Shown: positions 1 to 7,445 of the stretch, piece after piece
Layout of the letters: the number at the start of each line of letters is the position of its first letter
Numbering within the stretch: the first letter of the stretch is position 1
Assembly (NCBI GenBank): GCA_003612585.1
Contig: RAZH01000008.1
Coordinates: 62,001-126,000, forward strand
Reading direction: 5' to 3'
Origin: a bacterium 1XD42-54
GTDB lineage: Bacteria > Bacillota > Clostridia > Lachnospirales > Lachnospiraceae
Length of the DNA: 64,000 bases
Notes under the pieces: model-generated
The model's database searches: none
The model's input: the letters and a program-made list of their open reading frames with translations, nothing else
What the model was told of the DNA's origin: nothing
Program-made: the position numbers and the translations under genes

Positions 1-762
1 TTCTCCGCTGGCCTGTTCGAACTGATCCAGCAGATCGCGAACGGTCAGCTTCTTTTTTTCTTCTCCTTCAATGTCGAGAATAATCTTTCCGTCCATCATC
101 ATGATTAGGCGGTTTCCGTGGCGGATAGCATCCTTCATGTTGTGGGTGATCATCAGCGTTGTGAGATGGTCGCGGCTTATGATCGTTTCGGTGATTTCAA
201 GAACCTTGGCAGCTGTCTTTGGGTCCAGAGCAGCTGTGTGTTCGTCAAGCAGGAGAAGCTTTGGTTTCTGGAGCGTTGCCATAAGCAGCGTCAGTGCCTG
301 GCGCTGGCCGCCGGAGAGGAGACCTACTTTTGAAGTAAGACGGCTCTCAAGGCCGAGGCCGAGAATTTTAAGAAGTTCCTGGTATTCCTCTCGTTCTGCT
401 TTTGTGATACCCTTGCGCAGAAGGCGCGGTTTGCCGCGACGTTTTGCGAGTGCAAGGTTTTCCTGGATTTCCATTGTTGCGGCAGTGCCGGTCATGGGAT
501 CCTGGAAGACACGTCCAAGATAAGCGGCGCGTCTGTATTCCGGCAGTTTCGTAACATCTGTTCCGTCAATCAGTATCTTTCCTTCATCGACGAACCAGGT
601 GCCGGCCACTGCGTTGAGCATTGTGGATTTTCCTGCGCCATTACCGCCGATCACGGTGACGAAATCTCCGTCTTTCAATTTTAAAGAGAGCCCGTTTAAG
701 GCTGTTTTCTGGTTGATTGTGCCGGGATTGAAGGTCTTATAGAGATTTTGTAATTCAAGCAT
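1..762 (-). CDS. ABC transporter ATP-binding protein, TrpZ-like (3' end outside window)
   Basis: This is the ATPase of an uptake ABC system, acting on the cytoplasmic face of the permease encoded just upstream. The translation starts MLELQNLYKTF and shows a Walker A GGNGAGKST, a Q-loop, the signature LSGGQRQAL and a Walker B ending LLLLDEHTAALD, so it is catalytically complete as far as visible. I place the start at the ATG at 762 because GGAGG lies 8 bases upstream; a second ATG at 768 is too close to it. It overlaps the permease stop, as expected for translational coupling. The gene runs off the left edge after 254 codons, near full length for the family. The set matches the TrpX/TrpY/TrpZ (COG2984/4120/1101) type; the true substrate is inferred, not shown. 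Confidence 0.9.
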   Translation of the reverse strand, partial: MLELQNLYKTFNPGTINQKTALNGLSLKLKDGDFVTVIGGNGAGKSTMLNAVAGTWFVDEGKILIDGTDVTKLPEYRRAAYLGRVFQDPMTGTAATMEIQENLALAKRRGKPRLLRKGITKAEREEYQELLKILGLGLESRLTSKVGLLSGGQRQALTLLMATLQKPKLLLLDEHTAALDPKTAAKVLEITETIISRDHLTTLMITHNMKDAIRHGNRLIMMMDGKIILDIEGEEKKKLTVRDLLDQFEQASGE

Positions 763-1681
763 TTGCATTTCCTCCCTTCTTTACCGGTTTTGAGAAATAT
801 TTACTTTTCCAGTACGGAACCGCAAGAAAGACTGCAACGACAACTGCGGTGAGCAGTTTCAGAAGGTCTGTATCGATACCGCGCCAGATGACCGTTTGTA
901 GTACAAGGTAATACAGGATGGAGCCGAGCACAACACTTAACAAAGAAAGTGCAAAGTTGCGGAAAATCTTTCCGAAGATTGCTTCTCCGATGATAACGGC
1001 AGCAAGACCGATTACGATGGCGCCGCGGCCCATATTGACATCAGCAAATCCCTGATACTGTGCGAGCAGCGCGCTCGAGAGGGCTACCAGGCCATTTGAA
1101 AGCATGAGGCCGAGTACTTTGCCGAAGTTCGTATTGATGCCCTGTGCGCGGGACATGTTTGGGTTGCAGCCTGTTGCGCGCAGGGAGCAGCCAAGCTCTG
1201 TACCGAAAAACCAGTAGAGAAGAGCAATCAGCGCGATAATGGCGATTGCAACAATCAGAATTGTATTCTCCCATACCGGGACATTTTTTATGTAGCGAAG
1301 GGAAACGAGAAGGTCGTATTTGTCTACGTTAATCGCCTGATTGGCTTTTCCCATGATTTTCAGGTTTACGGAGTACAGGGAAAGCTGAGTGAGAATACCG
1401 GAGAGAATAGCCGGGATTCCCATAAAAGTGTGAAAAATGCCTGTGACCAGACCAGCCAGCATCCCAGCTCCAGTGGCAGCCAGCATAGCAACCCAGACAT
1501 TACAGCCATTTAACATCATCATAATACATACGGCGCCGCCCGTGCACATCGTTCCGTCCACGGTAAGGTCCGCGACATCGAGTATGCGGTAAGTCAGATA
1601 GACGCCGATTGCCATGATGCCCCAGATCAGGCCCTGTGCGGCAGCACCAGGCAAAGCGTTAATCAGGTTCATAATTTCCAT
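755..1681 (-). CDS. ABC transporter permease, TrpY-like
   Basis: This is an integral membrane permease of the COG4120 (TrpY) type, partner of the ATPase that follows and the binding protein that precedes it. The protein of about 308 residues is almost wholly hydrophobic, with roughly eight to nine membrane segments and the family-like stretches AIGVYLTYRILDVADLTVDG and VVIGEAIFGKI-like loops. The open frame can be extended to a TTG at 1699, but that TTG is part of the ribosome site itself (TTGGGAGGAAC); the ATG at 1681 sits 10 bases after GGAGG and is the better start. Expression is likely lower than that of the binding protein because a 200-base gap with two hairpins separates them. Substrate is unknown; tryptophan or another aromatic amino acid is the family precedent. 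Confidence 0.88.
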   Translation of the reverse strand: MEIMNLINALPGAAAQGLIWGIMAIGVYLTYRILDVADLTVDGTMCTGGAVCIMMMLNGCNVWVAMLAATGAGMLAGLVTGIFHTFMGIPAILSGILTQLSLYSVNLKIMGKANQAINVDKYDLLVSLRYIKNVPVWENTILIVAIAIIALIALLYWFFGTELGCSLRATGCNPNMSRAQGINTNFGKVLGLMLSNGLVALSSALLAQYQGFADVNMGRGAIVIGLAAVIIGEAIFGKIFRNFALSLLSVVLGSILYYLVLQTVIWRGIDTDLLKLLTAVVVAVFLAVPYWKSKYFSKPVKKGGNANA

Positions 1682-1771
1682 TCGTATAGTTCCTCCCAAA
1701 TTTTCAGTGCAAATAATGTAAAATCAAAAGTACAAGCCTCGGAAAAAGAGGTGCCATCCTTTTGCACAAAT

Positions 1772-1852
1772 GGACAGCGAGAGAAAAAGCTTCTTCCCGC
1801 TGTCCGAATTGTATGTCTGCAAAATGAATTGTCAAAACAGAGTGTCTGTTTT
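1772..1852 (-). other. Two intercistronic hairpins between binding protein and permease
   Basis: In the gap after the binding-protein stop there are two perfect inverted repeats: AAAACAGA/TCTGTTTT (1834-1852, 3-base loop) and GGACAGCG/CGCTGTCC (1772-1805). Neither is followed by a strong T run on the minus strand, so they look more like mRNA-stabilising or partial-attenuation structures that keep the binding protein in excess over the permease and ATPase. No gene is seen in this gap. Confidence 0.5.
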
Positions 1853-1880
1853 AAAAATAATTTCCAGGAAATAAAATAAT

Positions 1881-2843
1881 TTATTCAGCAGCTTCGATGG
1901 CTACGTAATCTTCCGGAACTGTAACGCCAAGCGTTTCGCAGAGCTGTGCGTTGTATTTCTTTGTGAAGTTCGGAGCATATTCAACAGCCATGGTAGAAAT
2001 ATCCTCTCCATTCAGAACGCGTGCAGCCATTTTTCCGGTGCCTACGCCGAGATCATAATAGCTGATCGAAAGTGTGGCAACGCCACATCCGGCACAGATT
2101 CCTTCTTCACCGGCAATCACCGGTACGCCTGCCGGCTGGCAGATGTTGTTTACAATTTCCGTGTTGGACGCTACCGTATTGTCTGTCGGTACGTAAATTA
2201 CGTCAGATTCAGAAGAAGCAGTGGTAGCTACGGCCGACAAATCGTTGGAATCTGAGAATGCATAATATTCACAGGTGTAGCCGAACTCTTCAAGCGCAGT
2301 CTTTACGGTATCTACCTGATACTGAGAATTTGCCTCAGCAGAGCAGTACAGAAGACCGATTTTTTCTGCATCCGGAAACAGTTCGTGCAGCATAGCTGCC
2401 TGTTCGTCAAGCGGAGCAAGGTCTGATGTACCGGAAATGTTTCCGCCTACGGTACCGTCAAAATCGTCAAGTGCAAGTGCCACACCGTACTCCGTCACAG
2501 AAGTACCGAGAACCGGAATCTCGCTTGTAGCGGCAGCAGCAGCCTGGAGTGCAGGCGTTGCGTTTGCAAGAATCAGATCAACACCGTTTGAGACAAAACT
2601 GTTGACGATGGTGGAACATGTATTGGAGTCACCCTGCGCGTTCTGCTCATCAAAGGTAACAGCATCGCCGAACTCTTCGGTCAGTGCATCTTTGAATCCC
2701 TGTGTAGCGGCATCCAGCGCGTCGTGCTGTACAAGCTGGCAAATACCAACAGTAAAGGATTTTTCTTCCGCAGATACAGACATTCCGAACATGCTGCCAG
2801 CCACAGAAGCAGAAAGAAGAACAGCTAAAACTTGTTTTTTCAT
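1881..2843 (-). CDS. ABC transporter substrate-binding protein, TrpX-like
   Basis: This is the extracytoplasmic solute receptor of the importer. After an N-terminal signal sequence ending near SVSAEE, the mature part begins FTVGICQLVQHDALDAA and continues with LILANATPALQAAA and PVLGTSVTEYG, the typical COG2984 (TrpX) fold. Length of about 320 residues is normal. The start is the ATG at 2843, with GGAGG 9 bases upstream; a longer frame to 2861 has no ribosome site. Oddly for a Gram-positive receptor, no lipobox cysteine is visible, so the protein would be released or held another way. It is the first gene of the operon, directly behind a near-consensus promoter. Substrate is inferred only from family membership. 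Confidence 0.88.
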   Translation of the reverse strand: MKKQVLAVLLSASVAGSMFGMSVSAEEKSFTVGICQLVQHDALDAATQGFKDALTEEFGDAVTFDEQNAQGDSNTCSTIVNSFVSNGVDLILANATPALQAAAAATSEIPVLGTSVTEYGVALALDDFDGTVGGNISGTSDLAPLDEQAAMLHELFPDAEKIGLLYCSAEANSQYQVDTVKTALEEFGYTCEYYAFSDSNDLSAVATTASSESDVIYVPTDNTVASNTEIVNNICQPAGVPVIAGEEGICAGCGVATLSISYYDLGVGTGKMAARVLNGEDISTMAVEYAPNFTKKYNAQLCETLGVTVPEDYVAIEAAE

Positions 2844-2898
2844 AAATAGAATCCTCCTCAAATAGATTACAGAATACTTTTGTCTTTCGACATGTCAG

Positions 2899-2927
2899 AT
2901 TATAGCGCTTTAAAGCAAAGAAGTCAA
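2899..2927 (-). promoter_or_regulatory. Sigma-A promoter of the TrpXYZ-like operon
   Basis: On the minus strand TTGACT (2922-2927) and TATAAT (2899-2904) are separated by exactly 17 bases. Transcription would start near 2892, giving a leader of about 50 bases before the binding-protein ATG. Confidence 0.8.
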
Positions 2928-2935
2928 GCGCTATA
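2901..2935. promoter_or_regulatory. Candidate operator: perfect 10-base dyad over the promoter
   Basis: TATAGCGCTT (2901-2910) and AAGCGCTATA (2926-2935) are perfect inverted copies with a 15-base spacer. One arm covers the -10 and the other overlaps the -35 of the importer promoter. Each arm also holds the small palindrome AGCGCT, the two centres being 23 bases apart. It lies upstream of the likely transcript start, so it should act as DNA, not as an RNA hairpin. The cognate repressor is not in the window. Confidence 0.55.
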
Positions 2936-3021
2936 TCACTTTAATGTATAAACGTGTGTCATTTGTTCCTGTAAAGGAAAGGACAATCACGATTGTTATA
3001 GTAAATGGAGAGGATTCCTGG

Positions 3022-4428
3022 TTACACGGTTTGTGTAGCGGTTCCTGTAATGTGCCGCGCTACATAGACGCCGCTGGCTGAGGCATGAGACAGAGAATGT
3101 GTCACTCCGCTGCCGTCCCCGATGATATAAAGTCCTTTGTATCTGGTTTCAAGGTTTTCGTCAATATCGACTTCCATGTTGTAGAATTTTACTTCGACAC
3201 CGTACAAAAGCGTATCGTCGTTTGCTGTTCCGGGCGCAATGTTGTCAAGCGCATAAATCATCTCAATAATTCCGTCCAGAATCCGCTTTGGCAGAACGAG
3301 GCTCAGATCTCCCGGTGTCGCGCCGAGTGTCGGTGTGACCAGTCCTTCCTCGATTCGTTTTGCGTTGCTGCGTCTTCCGCGGACCAGATCGCCAAATCTC
3401 TGTACGATTACACCGCCGCCTAGCATGTTGGATAAGCGTGCGATGCTTTCGCCGTAGCCGTTGCTGTCTTTGAACGGTTCAGAGAAATGCTTTGCGACGA
3501 GGAGTGCAAAGTTTGTGTTTTCTGTCTGCTTCTCAGAACCCTCATAGCTATGCCCGTTGACCGTCACAATGCCGTTTGTGTTTTCATTTACAACGATGCC
3601 GTTCGGGTTCATGCAGAAGGTACGTACATTGTCTTCGAATTTTTCGGTGCGGTATACGATTTTGCTTTCATAGAGCTCATCTGTCAGATGCGAGAAAATA
3701 ACAGCCGGAATCTCTACGCGCACGCCGATATCCACGCGGTTGGATTTGGTCGGGATGTCCAGCTCATTACAGATTTTTTCCATCCATTTGCTGCCGCTGC
3801 GGCCTACTGAGACGATACATTTCGAGCAGTCTGCGGACTGGGCTGTCTGGAATTCTCCGCTTTTTTCCATATACCATACCCGATATCCATCCGGAAGGAT
3901 TTCAATCTTATCGACCGGGCTCAGGAAATAAAAATCTACCTTTTCCTTCAGTTCCGCATACAGATTTTCCAATACAATGTAATTAATATCAGTGCCAAGA
4001 TGGCGCACAGAGGCATCCAGAAGCTTCAGTTTGTTCTGAAGGCAGAGCTTTTTGAATTTAGTGCCAGCAGTAGAAAACATGCGGGTTTCTTCACCGCCAT
4101 GAGTGATATTGATTTCGTCGACGTATTTCATCAGGTCTGTGGACATGGAACGGCCGATATGTTCGTACAGCGTGCCGCCGAAATCGTTGGTAATGTTGTA
4201 CTTGCCATCAGAGAAAGCGCCTGCGCCACCGAAGCCGCTCATGATCGCGCAGGTTTTACATTTGATGCAGCTTTTTACTTTTTTGCCGTCGATCGGACAG
4301 TGTCTCTTTTCAAGCGGGTAGCCGGATTCAAAAACGGCAATTTTTATAGAAGGGTCTTTCTGGGTCAGCTCGTAGGCAGAAAAAATACCGCCCGGTCCGG
4401 CCCCGACAATGATAACGTCATAGTTCAT
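3022..4428 (-). CDS. FAD-dependent dehydrogenase (COG2509-like)
   Basis: This is a flavoprotein of the NAD(FAD)-utilising dehydrogenase type, cytoplasmic, with an unknown substrate. The N-terminus MNYDVIIVGAGPGGIFSAY is a dinucleotide-binding GxGxxG motif. A cysteine set CIKCKTC followed by SGFGGAGAFSDGKYN is the hallmark of the COG2509 group, and the C-terminus has YIIGDGSG, the second FAD contact. At 468 residues it is normal length. The ATG at 4428 has AGGAG 9 bases upstream. It is transcribed alone from its own strong promoter, and the importer operon follows on the same strand after its own promoter. I see no partner gene that would reveal the reaction. Confidence 0.82.
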   Translation of the reverse strand: MNYDVIIVGAGPGGIFSAYELTQKDPSIKIAVFESGYPLEKRHCPIDGKKVKSCIKCKTCAIMSGFGGAGAFSDGKYNITNDFGGTLYEHIGRSMSTDLMKYVDEINITHGGEETRMFSTAGTKFKKLCLQNKLKLLDASVRHLGTDINYIVLENLYAELKEKVDFYFLSPVDKIEILPDGYRVWYMEKSGEFQTAQSADCSKCIVSVGRSGSKWMEKICNELDIPTKSNRVDIGVRVEIPAVIFSHLTDELYESKIVYRTEKFEDNVRTFCMNPNGIVVNENTNGIVTVNGHSYEGSEKQTENTNFALLVAKHFSEPFKDSNGYGESIARLSNMLGGGVIVQRFGDLVRGRRSNAKRIEEGLVTPTLGATPGDLSLVLPKRILDGIIEMIYALDNIAPGTANDDTLLYGVEVKFYNMEVDIDENLETRYKGLYIIGDGSGVTHSLSHASASGVYVARHITGTATQTV

Positions 4429-4540
4429 ATATTCGTGCTCCTTTTATGTATTTTACCATGGGACTGATTTGAAAAAGTCCTGCGATTTGCGTATCGTGCC
4501 AGGAATCAGTTTCATATTCAAAGGATACCATATCAGATCA

Positions 4541-4569
4541 AGTATATCGTTGCAGGCACAGGGCGTCAA
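4541..4569 (-). promoter_or_regulatory. Promoter of the FAD dehydrogenase
   Basis: TTGACG (4564-4569), 17-base spacer and TATACT (4541-4546) on the minus strand. The leader of about 105 bases can fold: ACTGATT with AATCAGT (4463-4510), with an inner CCTG/CAGG pair. No known riboswitch consensus was recognised in it. Confidence 0.75.
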
Positions 4570-4737
4570 GCACAAAATATAGTTGATATGCAGGCGCAGA
4601 GTCGGCGGAAAGCCAGGAAAAACAAAATGATTTCGACGGAGGGGAAGGGCGTGAGTTAGGTGGATTTGAGGCAGATTTCGTGTTATGATATATGCTGATA
4701 GAAGTAAGAAATTCAAACAGAAAGACCGGTGTGGAAG

Positions 4738-5140
4738 ATGAAACGTACAATTCTGGAGTTAGGGGCGGTTGCCCTGGCACTTTTTGTTATGCTTTCAGCA
4801 TTGAATTACAGGTCTGTTCCTTCGTATGACAGCGAAGAAACGACTTTGATCTGCGTGATCAATCCGGGATATTATTACTGGGATGATATGAAAGAATGGT
4901 CTGGAACAGACAGAGGAGATATACCGCAGGATTCAGCTGTTTGCAACTGACGGGAGTGTTTGAACCAGTAGAGCTTCAGCAGAAACGAATGGAGATCAAT
5001 AAAGATATATCGATGTTAATCGATAAGCTTAATCAGATGAAAGTGCAGATTAAAAGTCAGATCCACCTTCTGAAAGAAAATATGCAGATTCAAAAGAAGA
5101 AGGAAACGCTGATAAATAAGGCAAGCCGACAGCATAATGC
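4738..5140 (+). pseudogene. Decayed sugar-binding-protein-like fragment
   Basis: The frame starting MKRTILELGAVALALFVMLS gives a signal-anchor and then TLICVINPGYYYWDDMKE before running into a stop at 4950. If the frame is shifted after MKE the reading continues GLEQTEEIYRRIQLFATDGS, and after a second shift FEPVELQQKRMEI, which together resemble the start of a periplasmic sugar-binding protein of the kind found intact at 15284. After that the reading is a lysine- and glutamine-rich helix with no family likeness. I infer a pseudogene with at least two frameshifts and a lost C-terminal two thirds. A weak promoter (TTGAGG, 17 bases, TATATG) may lie just upstream. It could instead be an unrelated small membrane protein. 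Confidence 0.4.
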
Positions 5141-5141
5141 A

Positions 5142-5170
5142 TTGCAGGAAGCCGGGAACTGTGTTATATT
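5142..5170 (+). promoter_or_regulatory. Promoter of the holin-like toxin mRNA
   Basis: TTGCAG (5142-5147), a 17-base spacer and TATATT (5165-5170). Transcription would start near 5177, giving an unusually structured leader of about 80 bases before the GTG start codon. Confidence 0.7.
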
Positions 5171-5205
5171 TTGCATATGGGAAACCAGAGAGCCAAGGCG
5201 GCTTG

Positions 5206-5251
5206 CCCTCCATATTCGGAGGGGCTACCCTCCGGACGGAAGAAAGGAGGG
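5206..5251 (+). promoter_or_regulatory. Leader hairpins that can mask the toxin ribosome site
   Basis: The leader holds CCCTCC twice (5206-5211 and 5228-5233) and GGAGGG twice (5218-5223 and 5246-5251). The first pair closes a hairpin with a 6-base loop. The second pair includes the Shine-Dalgarno sequence of the toxin, so it can hide that site. The repeats also allow alternative pairings, which is typical of type I toxin mRNAs. Confidence 0.6.
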
Positions 5252-5258
5252 ATTGCCA

Positions 5259-5348
5259 GTGATTACATACGAGGAATTTTTCTTGTTTTGTACATTCATT
5301 ATGGCCCTTGTTGGTCTGTGTTATCAGATTTTCAAGGACAGAAAATAG
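5259..5348 (+). CDS. Small holin-like toxin peptide (29 residues)
   Basis: The peptide begins (GTG) ITYEEFFLFCTFIMALVG and ends CYQIFKDRK: one membrane-spanning helix with a short acidic N-terminus and a basic tail. This is the layout of the putative holin-like toxin family (Hol_Tox) of Firmicutes, small membrane peptides controlled by antisense RNA. GGAGG stands 8 bases before the GTG. The gene has its own promoter, a leader that can sequester the ribosome site, and a stop codon that touches a strong hairpin facing an antisense promoter. A longer frame reading through from 4896 exists but passes through the upstream pseudogene and lacks a ribosome site. Toxicity is inferred from family and layout. 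Confidence 0.7.
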   Translation: MITYEEFFLFCTFIMALVGLCYQIFKDRK

Positions 5349-5376
5349 CCGCCAACTACTGCAATAGTTGACGGCT
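5347..5376. terminator. Shared hairpin of toxin and antisense transcripts
   Basis: AGCCG (5347-5351) pairs with CGGCT (5372-5376), and CAACTA with TAGTTG inside it, with one C-A mismatch and a 6-base loop. On the minus strand it is followed by ATTTTC, a short U run; on the plus strand there is none. It probably ends the antisense RNA and slows or ends the toxin mRNA, as in par/Fst-type loci. Confidence 0.65.
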
Positions 5377-5440
5377 AAGCTGTAAAGTTTAGTTGCAAAC
5401 TTTTGAGGGGTAGGCCGCTTCTCTGGCTTTCCCTGTTTCT
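5347..5440 (-). ncRNA. Predicted antisense antitoxin RNA
   Basis: A minus-strand promoter would launch an RNA near 5440 that runs into the 3' end of the toxin gene and through the shared hairpin. Its first 35 bases resemble the 5' leader of the toxin mRNA (both contain GGGAAA, CCAGAGA and a GCGGC-CCCTC stretch), which makes the two ends of the locus inverted repeats. The RNA would be fully complementary to the toxin mRNA 3' region. No open frame of note is in it. Confidence 0.55.
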
Positions 5441-5446
5441 ACGTTT

Positions 5447-5475
5447 AATATAACATTACAGAGAAAATTTTTCAA
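5447..5475 (-). promoter_or_regulatory. Promoter of the antisense RNA
   Basis: TTGAAA (5470-5475), a 17-base spacer and TATATT (5447-5452) on the minus strand. It faces the toxin promoter and has the same -10 hexamer. Confidence 0.68.
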
Positions 5476-5575
5476 GAATAATTTAGGACTGGACAGATTT
5501 ATCGCACGCGACACATAATTGAATTTTATATTTTTTATAAAAAATGTCTGCCAGGGCAGAGGAACAGGAGGAAGG

Positions 5576-6247
5576 ATGTACCGGATTTTGATTGTGGAGG
5601 ATGACATGGCAATTGCGCAGGCCATGCAAAAGCAGATCAGTCTGTGGGGGCTGGAGGCGAAGTGCGCAGAGAATTTTCAGGATATTGTTGCGGAATTTCA
5701 GGCATTTGATCCGCAGCTTGTGCTGCTGGACATCATGCTGCCGTTTTACGGCGGTTATCACTGGTGCAGTGAGATCAGAAAGATATCAAAGGTGCCGATC
5801 GTATTTATTTCATCCGCTTCAGACAGTATGAATATCGTAATGGCCATGAATATGGGCGGGGATGATTTTATTGCGAAACCGTTTGACTTGAATGTCCTGA
5901 TGGCAAAGTTGCAGGCAATTCTGCGGCGGACCTATGATTTTGGAGTAGCCTCTGAGACCTTGCAGGCGCGCGGCGCAGTCCTGAATCTGTCGGATGCGAG
6001 CCTCAGTTATCAGGGTGAGCGCATTGAGCTGACGAAGAATGATTACCGGATTTTGCAGACACTGATGGAGCGAAAGGGAAAGGTGGTCAGCCGGGACACC
6101 CTCATGCAGCGTCTTTGGGAGACGGACAGTTTTGTGGATGAGAATACGCTCACCGTCAATATCACGCGGCTTCGGAAAAAGCTGGCAGACGCAGGCCTGA
6201 CGGATTTTATTGTGACCAAAAAAGGAATGGGATATCTAGTGGAATAA
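5576..6247 (+). CDS. OmpR-family response regulator, BceR-like
   Basis: This is the DNA-binding half of a two-component system controlling the ABC transporter two genes downstream. The receiver domain opens MYRILIVEDD and has phospho-acceptor Asp52 in LLDIMLP, and the switch lysine in IAKPFDLNV (Lys101). The C-terminal half (about 125-223) is a winged helix with RKGKVVSRDTLMQRLW and VDENTLTVNITRLRKKL. I chose the ATG at 5576, which has AGGAGG 4 bases upstream; the frame extends to 5519 without a ribosome site. It is followed after 55 bases by the histidine kinase. The regulator very likely binds the TTACA-N4-TGTAA dyad at 7336-7353. Confidence 0.9.
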   Translation: MYRILIVEDDMAIAQAMQKQISLWGLEAKCAENFQDIVAEFQAFDPQLVLLDIMLPFYGGYHWCSEIRKISKVPIVFISSASDSMNIVMAMNMGGDDFIAKPFDLNVLMAKLQAILRRTYDFGVASETLQARGAVLNLSDASLSYQGERIELTKNDYRILQTLMERKGKVVSRDTLMQRLWETDSFVDENTLTVNITRLRKKLADAGLTDFIVTKKGMGYLVE

Positions 6248-6302
6248 AAAGCCGGGAAGAGCAAGTTTGCCAGAAAGTAGAAGGAAACGGAGGAAAAGAT
6301 GT

Positions 6303-7310
6303 GTGAAGAAAAAGAGGAGTAGTCAGCTGTTTGGCAGCTATCTGCAAATGCATTGGAAAGGCTTTCTGCTTTTTGCAGGCTTTTGTTTGGTTGAGGCGGT
6401 TGTTTTTGGACTGTACCATCTGCCAGTGGCGGCAGTCGGATATGCGGCAGCGATTTGTGCCTTTTTTGGAGGCATACTTATTTTGATTGATTATGGAAAG
6501 TTCCGTTACAAGCACATAAGACTGCAGCAGGTTGCCAGGGAAGCTTTTGTTACACTGGACAATCTGCCGTGTGCGGCAAATCTGACTGAGGCGGATTATC
6601 AGGAAATTGCTCAGACACTGCTTGTATGGGGGCGGAAGCTGTCTGCGGAAAAAGAAGAGAATTACCGGGAGCTGGTAGAATATTATACGTTGTGGGTCCA
6701 TCAGATTAAGACGCCGATTGCGGCCATGCGTCTGATTCTTCAGGGCAGCGAGGCGCCGGAGAGCCTAGAGCTTGCGGAAGAACTGCAGCGGGTGGAGCAG
6801 TATGTTGATATGGTACTGTGTTATCTGCGGCTGGACGGGGATTCTACTGATTACATGATCAAAGAGTACAGCCTGGATAAAATGCTCAAACAGGTCATCC
6901 GAAGACATGCGTCTGTTTTTATCCGCAAACGCATCCAGCTGAATTATGAAAATACAGGCGTATACGTTGTGACGGATGAAAAATGGCTGACGTTTGTTCT
7001 TGATCAGATTTTTTCCAATGCGCTCAAATATACGCCGTCCGGCAGTATTACGGTTACTGTGGAAAAACCGAAAACGCTGTGCATCCGGGATACCGGAATC
7101 GGAATTGCATCGGAGGATCTGCCGCGTATTTTTGAGCGGAGCTACACCGGAAATGGCGGAAGAACGGATCAAAGGGCCAGTGGGATTGGACTGTATCTGT
7201 GCCGCCGTATCTGTGACAATCTCGGCCACAGAATTTTGGTAACTTCCGTGCCGGGAGAAGGAACAGAGGTAAGGATTGATCTCAAAAATGCAGAGCTGGA
7301 GGTTGAGTAG
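6303..7310 (+). CDS. Intramembrane-sensing histidine kinase, BceS-like
   Basis: This kinase has two closely spaced membrane helices (about residues 20-38 and 44-63) with almost no extracellular loop, so it is thought to read the state of its transporter and not a ligand directly. The phospho-acceptor is His133 in LWVHQIKTPIAAMRL. The ATPase part shows IFSNALKYTP, DTGIGIASEDL and ASGIGLYLCRR. The GTG at 6303 is chosen as start because GGAGG lies 9 bases before it; a longer frame to a TTG at 6267 would read RKRRKR-rich sequence through that ribosome site. It gives 335 residues, the usual size. It forms an operon with the regulator and is separated from bceA-like gene by the operator and its own promoter. 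Confidence 0.88.
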   Translation: MKKKRSSQLFGSYLQMHWKGFLLFAGFCLVEAVVFGLYHLPVAAVGYAAAICAFFGGILILIDYGKFRYKHIRLQQVAREAFVTLDNLPCAANLTEADYQEIAQTLLVWGRKLSAEKEENYRELVEYYTLWVHQIKTPIAAMRLILQGSEAPESLELAEELQRVEQYVDMVLCYLRLDGDSTDYMIKEYSLDKMLKQVIRRHASVFIRKRIQLNYENTGVYVVTDEKWLTFVLDQIFSNALKYTPSGSITVTVEKPKTLCIRDTGIGIASEDLPRIFERSYTGNGGRTDQRASGIGLYLCRRICDNLGHRILVTSVPGEGTEVRIDLKNAELEVE

Positions 7311-7335
7311 GCGGCAAACGCGGAGGTAAATGCAG

Positions 7336-7353
7336 CCTTACAAAACTGTAAGG
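7336..7353. promoter_or_regulatory. BceR-type operator of the transporter
   Basis: CCTTACA (7336-7342) and TGTAAGG (7347-7353) form a perfect inverted repeat with 4 bases between. The core fits the TnACA-N4-TGTAA consensus described for BceR-like regulators. A third TGTAAG lies at 7358-7363. Downstream a TATACT (7396-7401) without a good -35 fits an activator-dependent promoter for the transporter genes. Confidence 0.8.
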
Positions 7354-7445
7354 CAGATGTAAGCTATATCGATGGTAGCGGGAGACATTGACTGTTATAC
7401 TGTGCCAGAACAAAGAAATAAACTGTTGAACGAGGAGGAATCGAT

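Noticed and set aside
4453-4780. Two minus-strand frames upstream of the FAD dehydrogenase
   Set aside because: They cross its promoter, have no ribosome site and look like noncoding translation.
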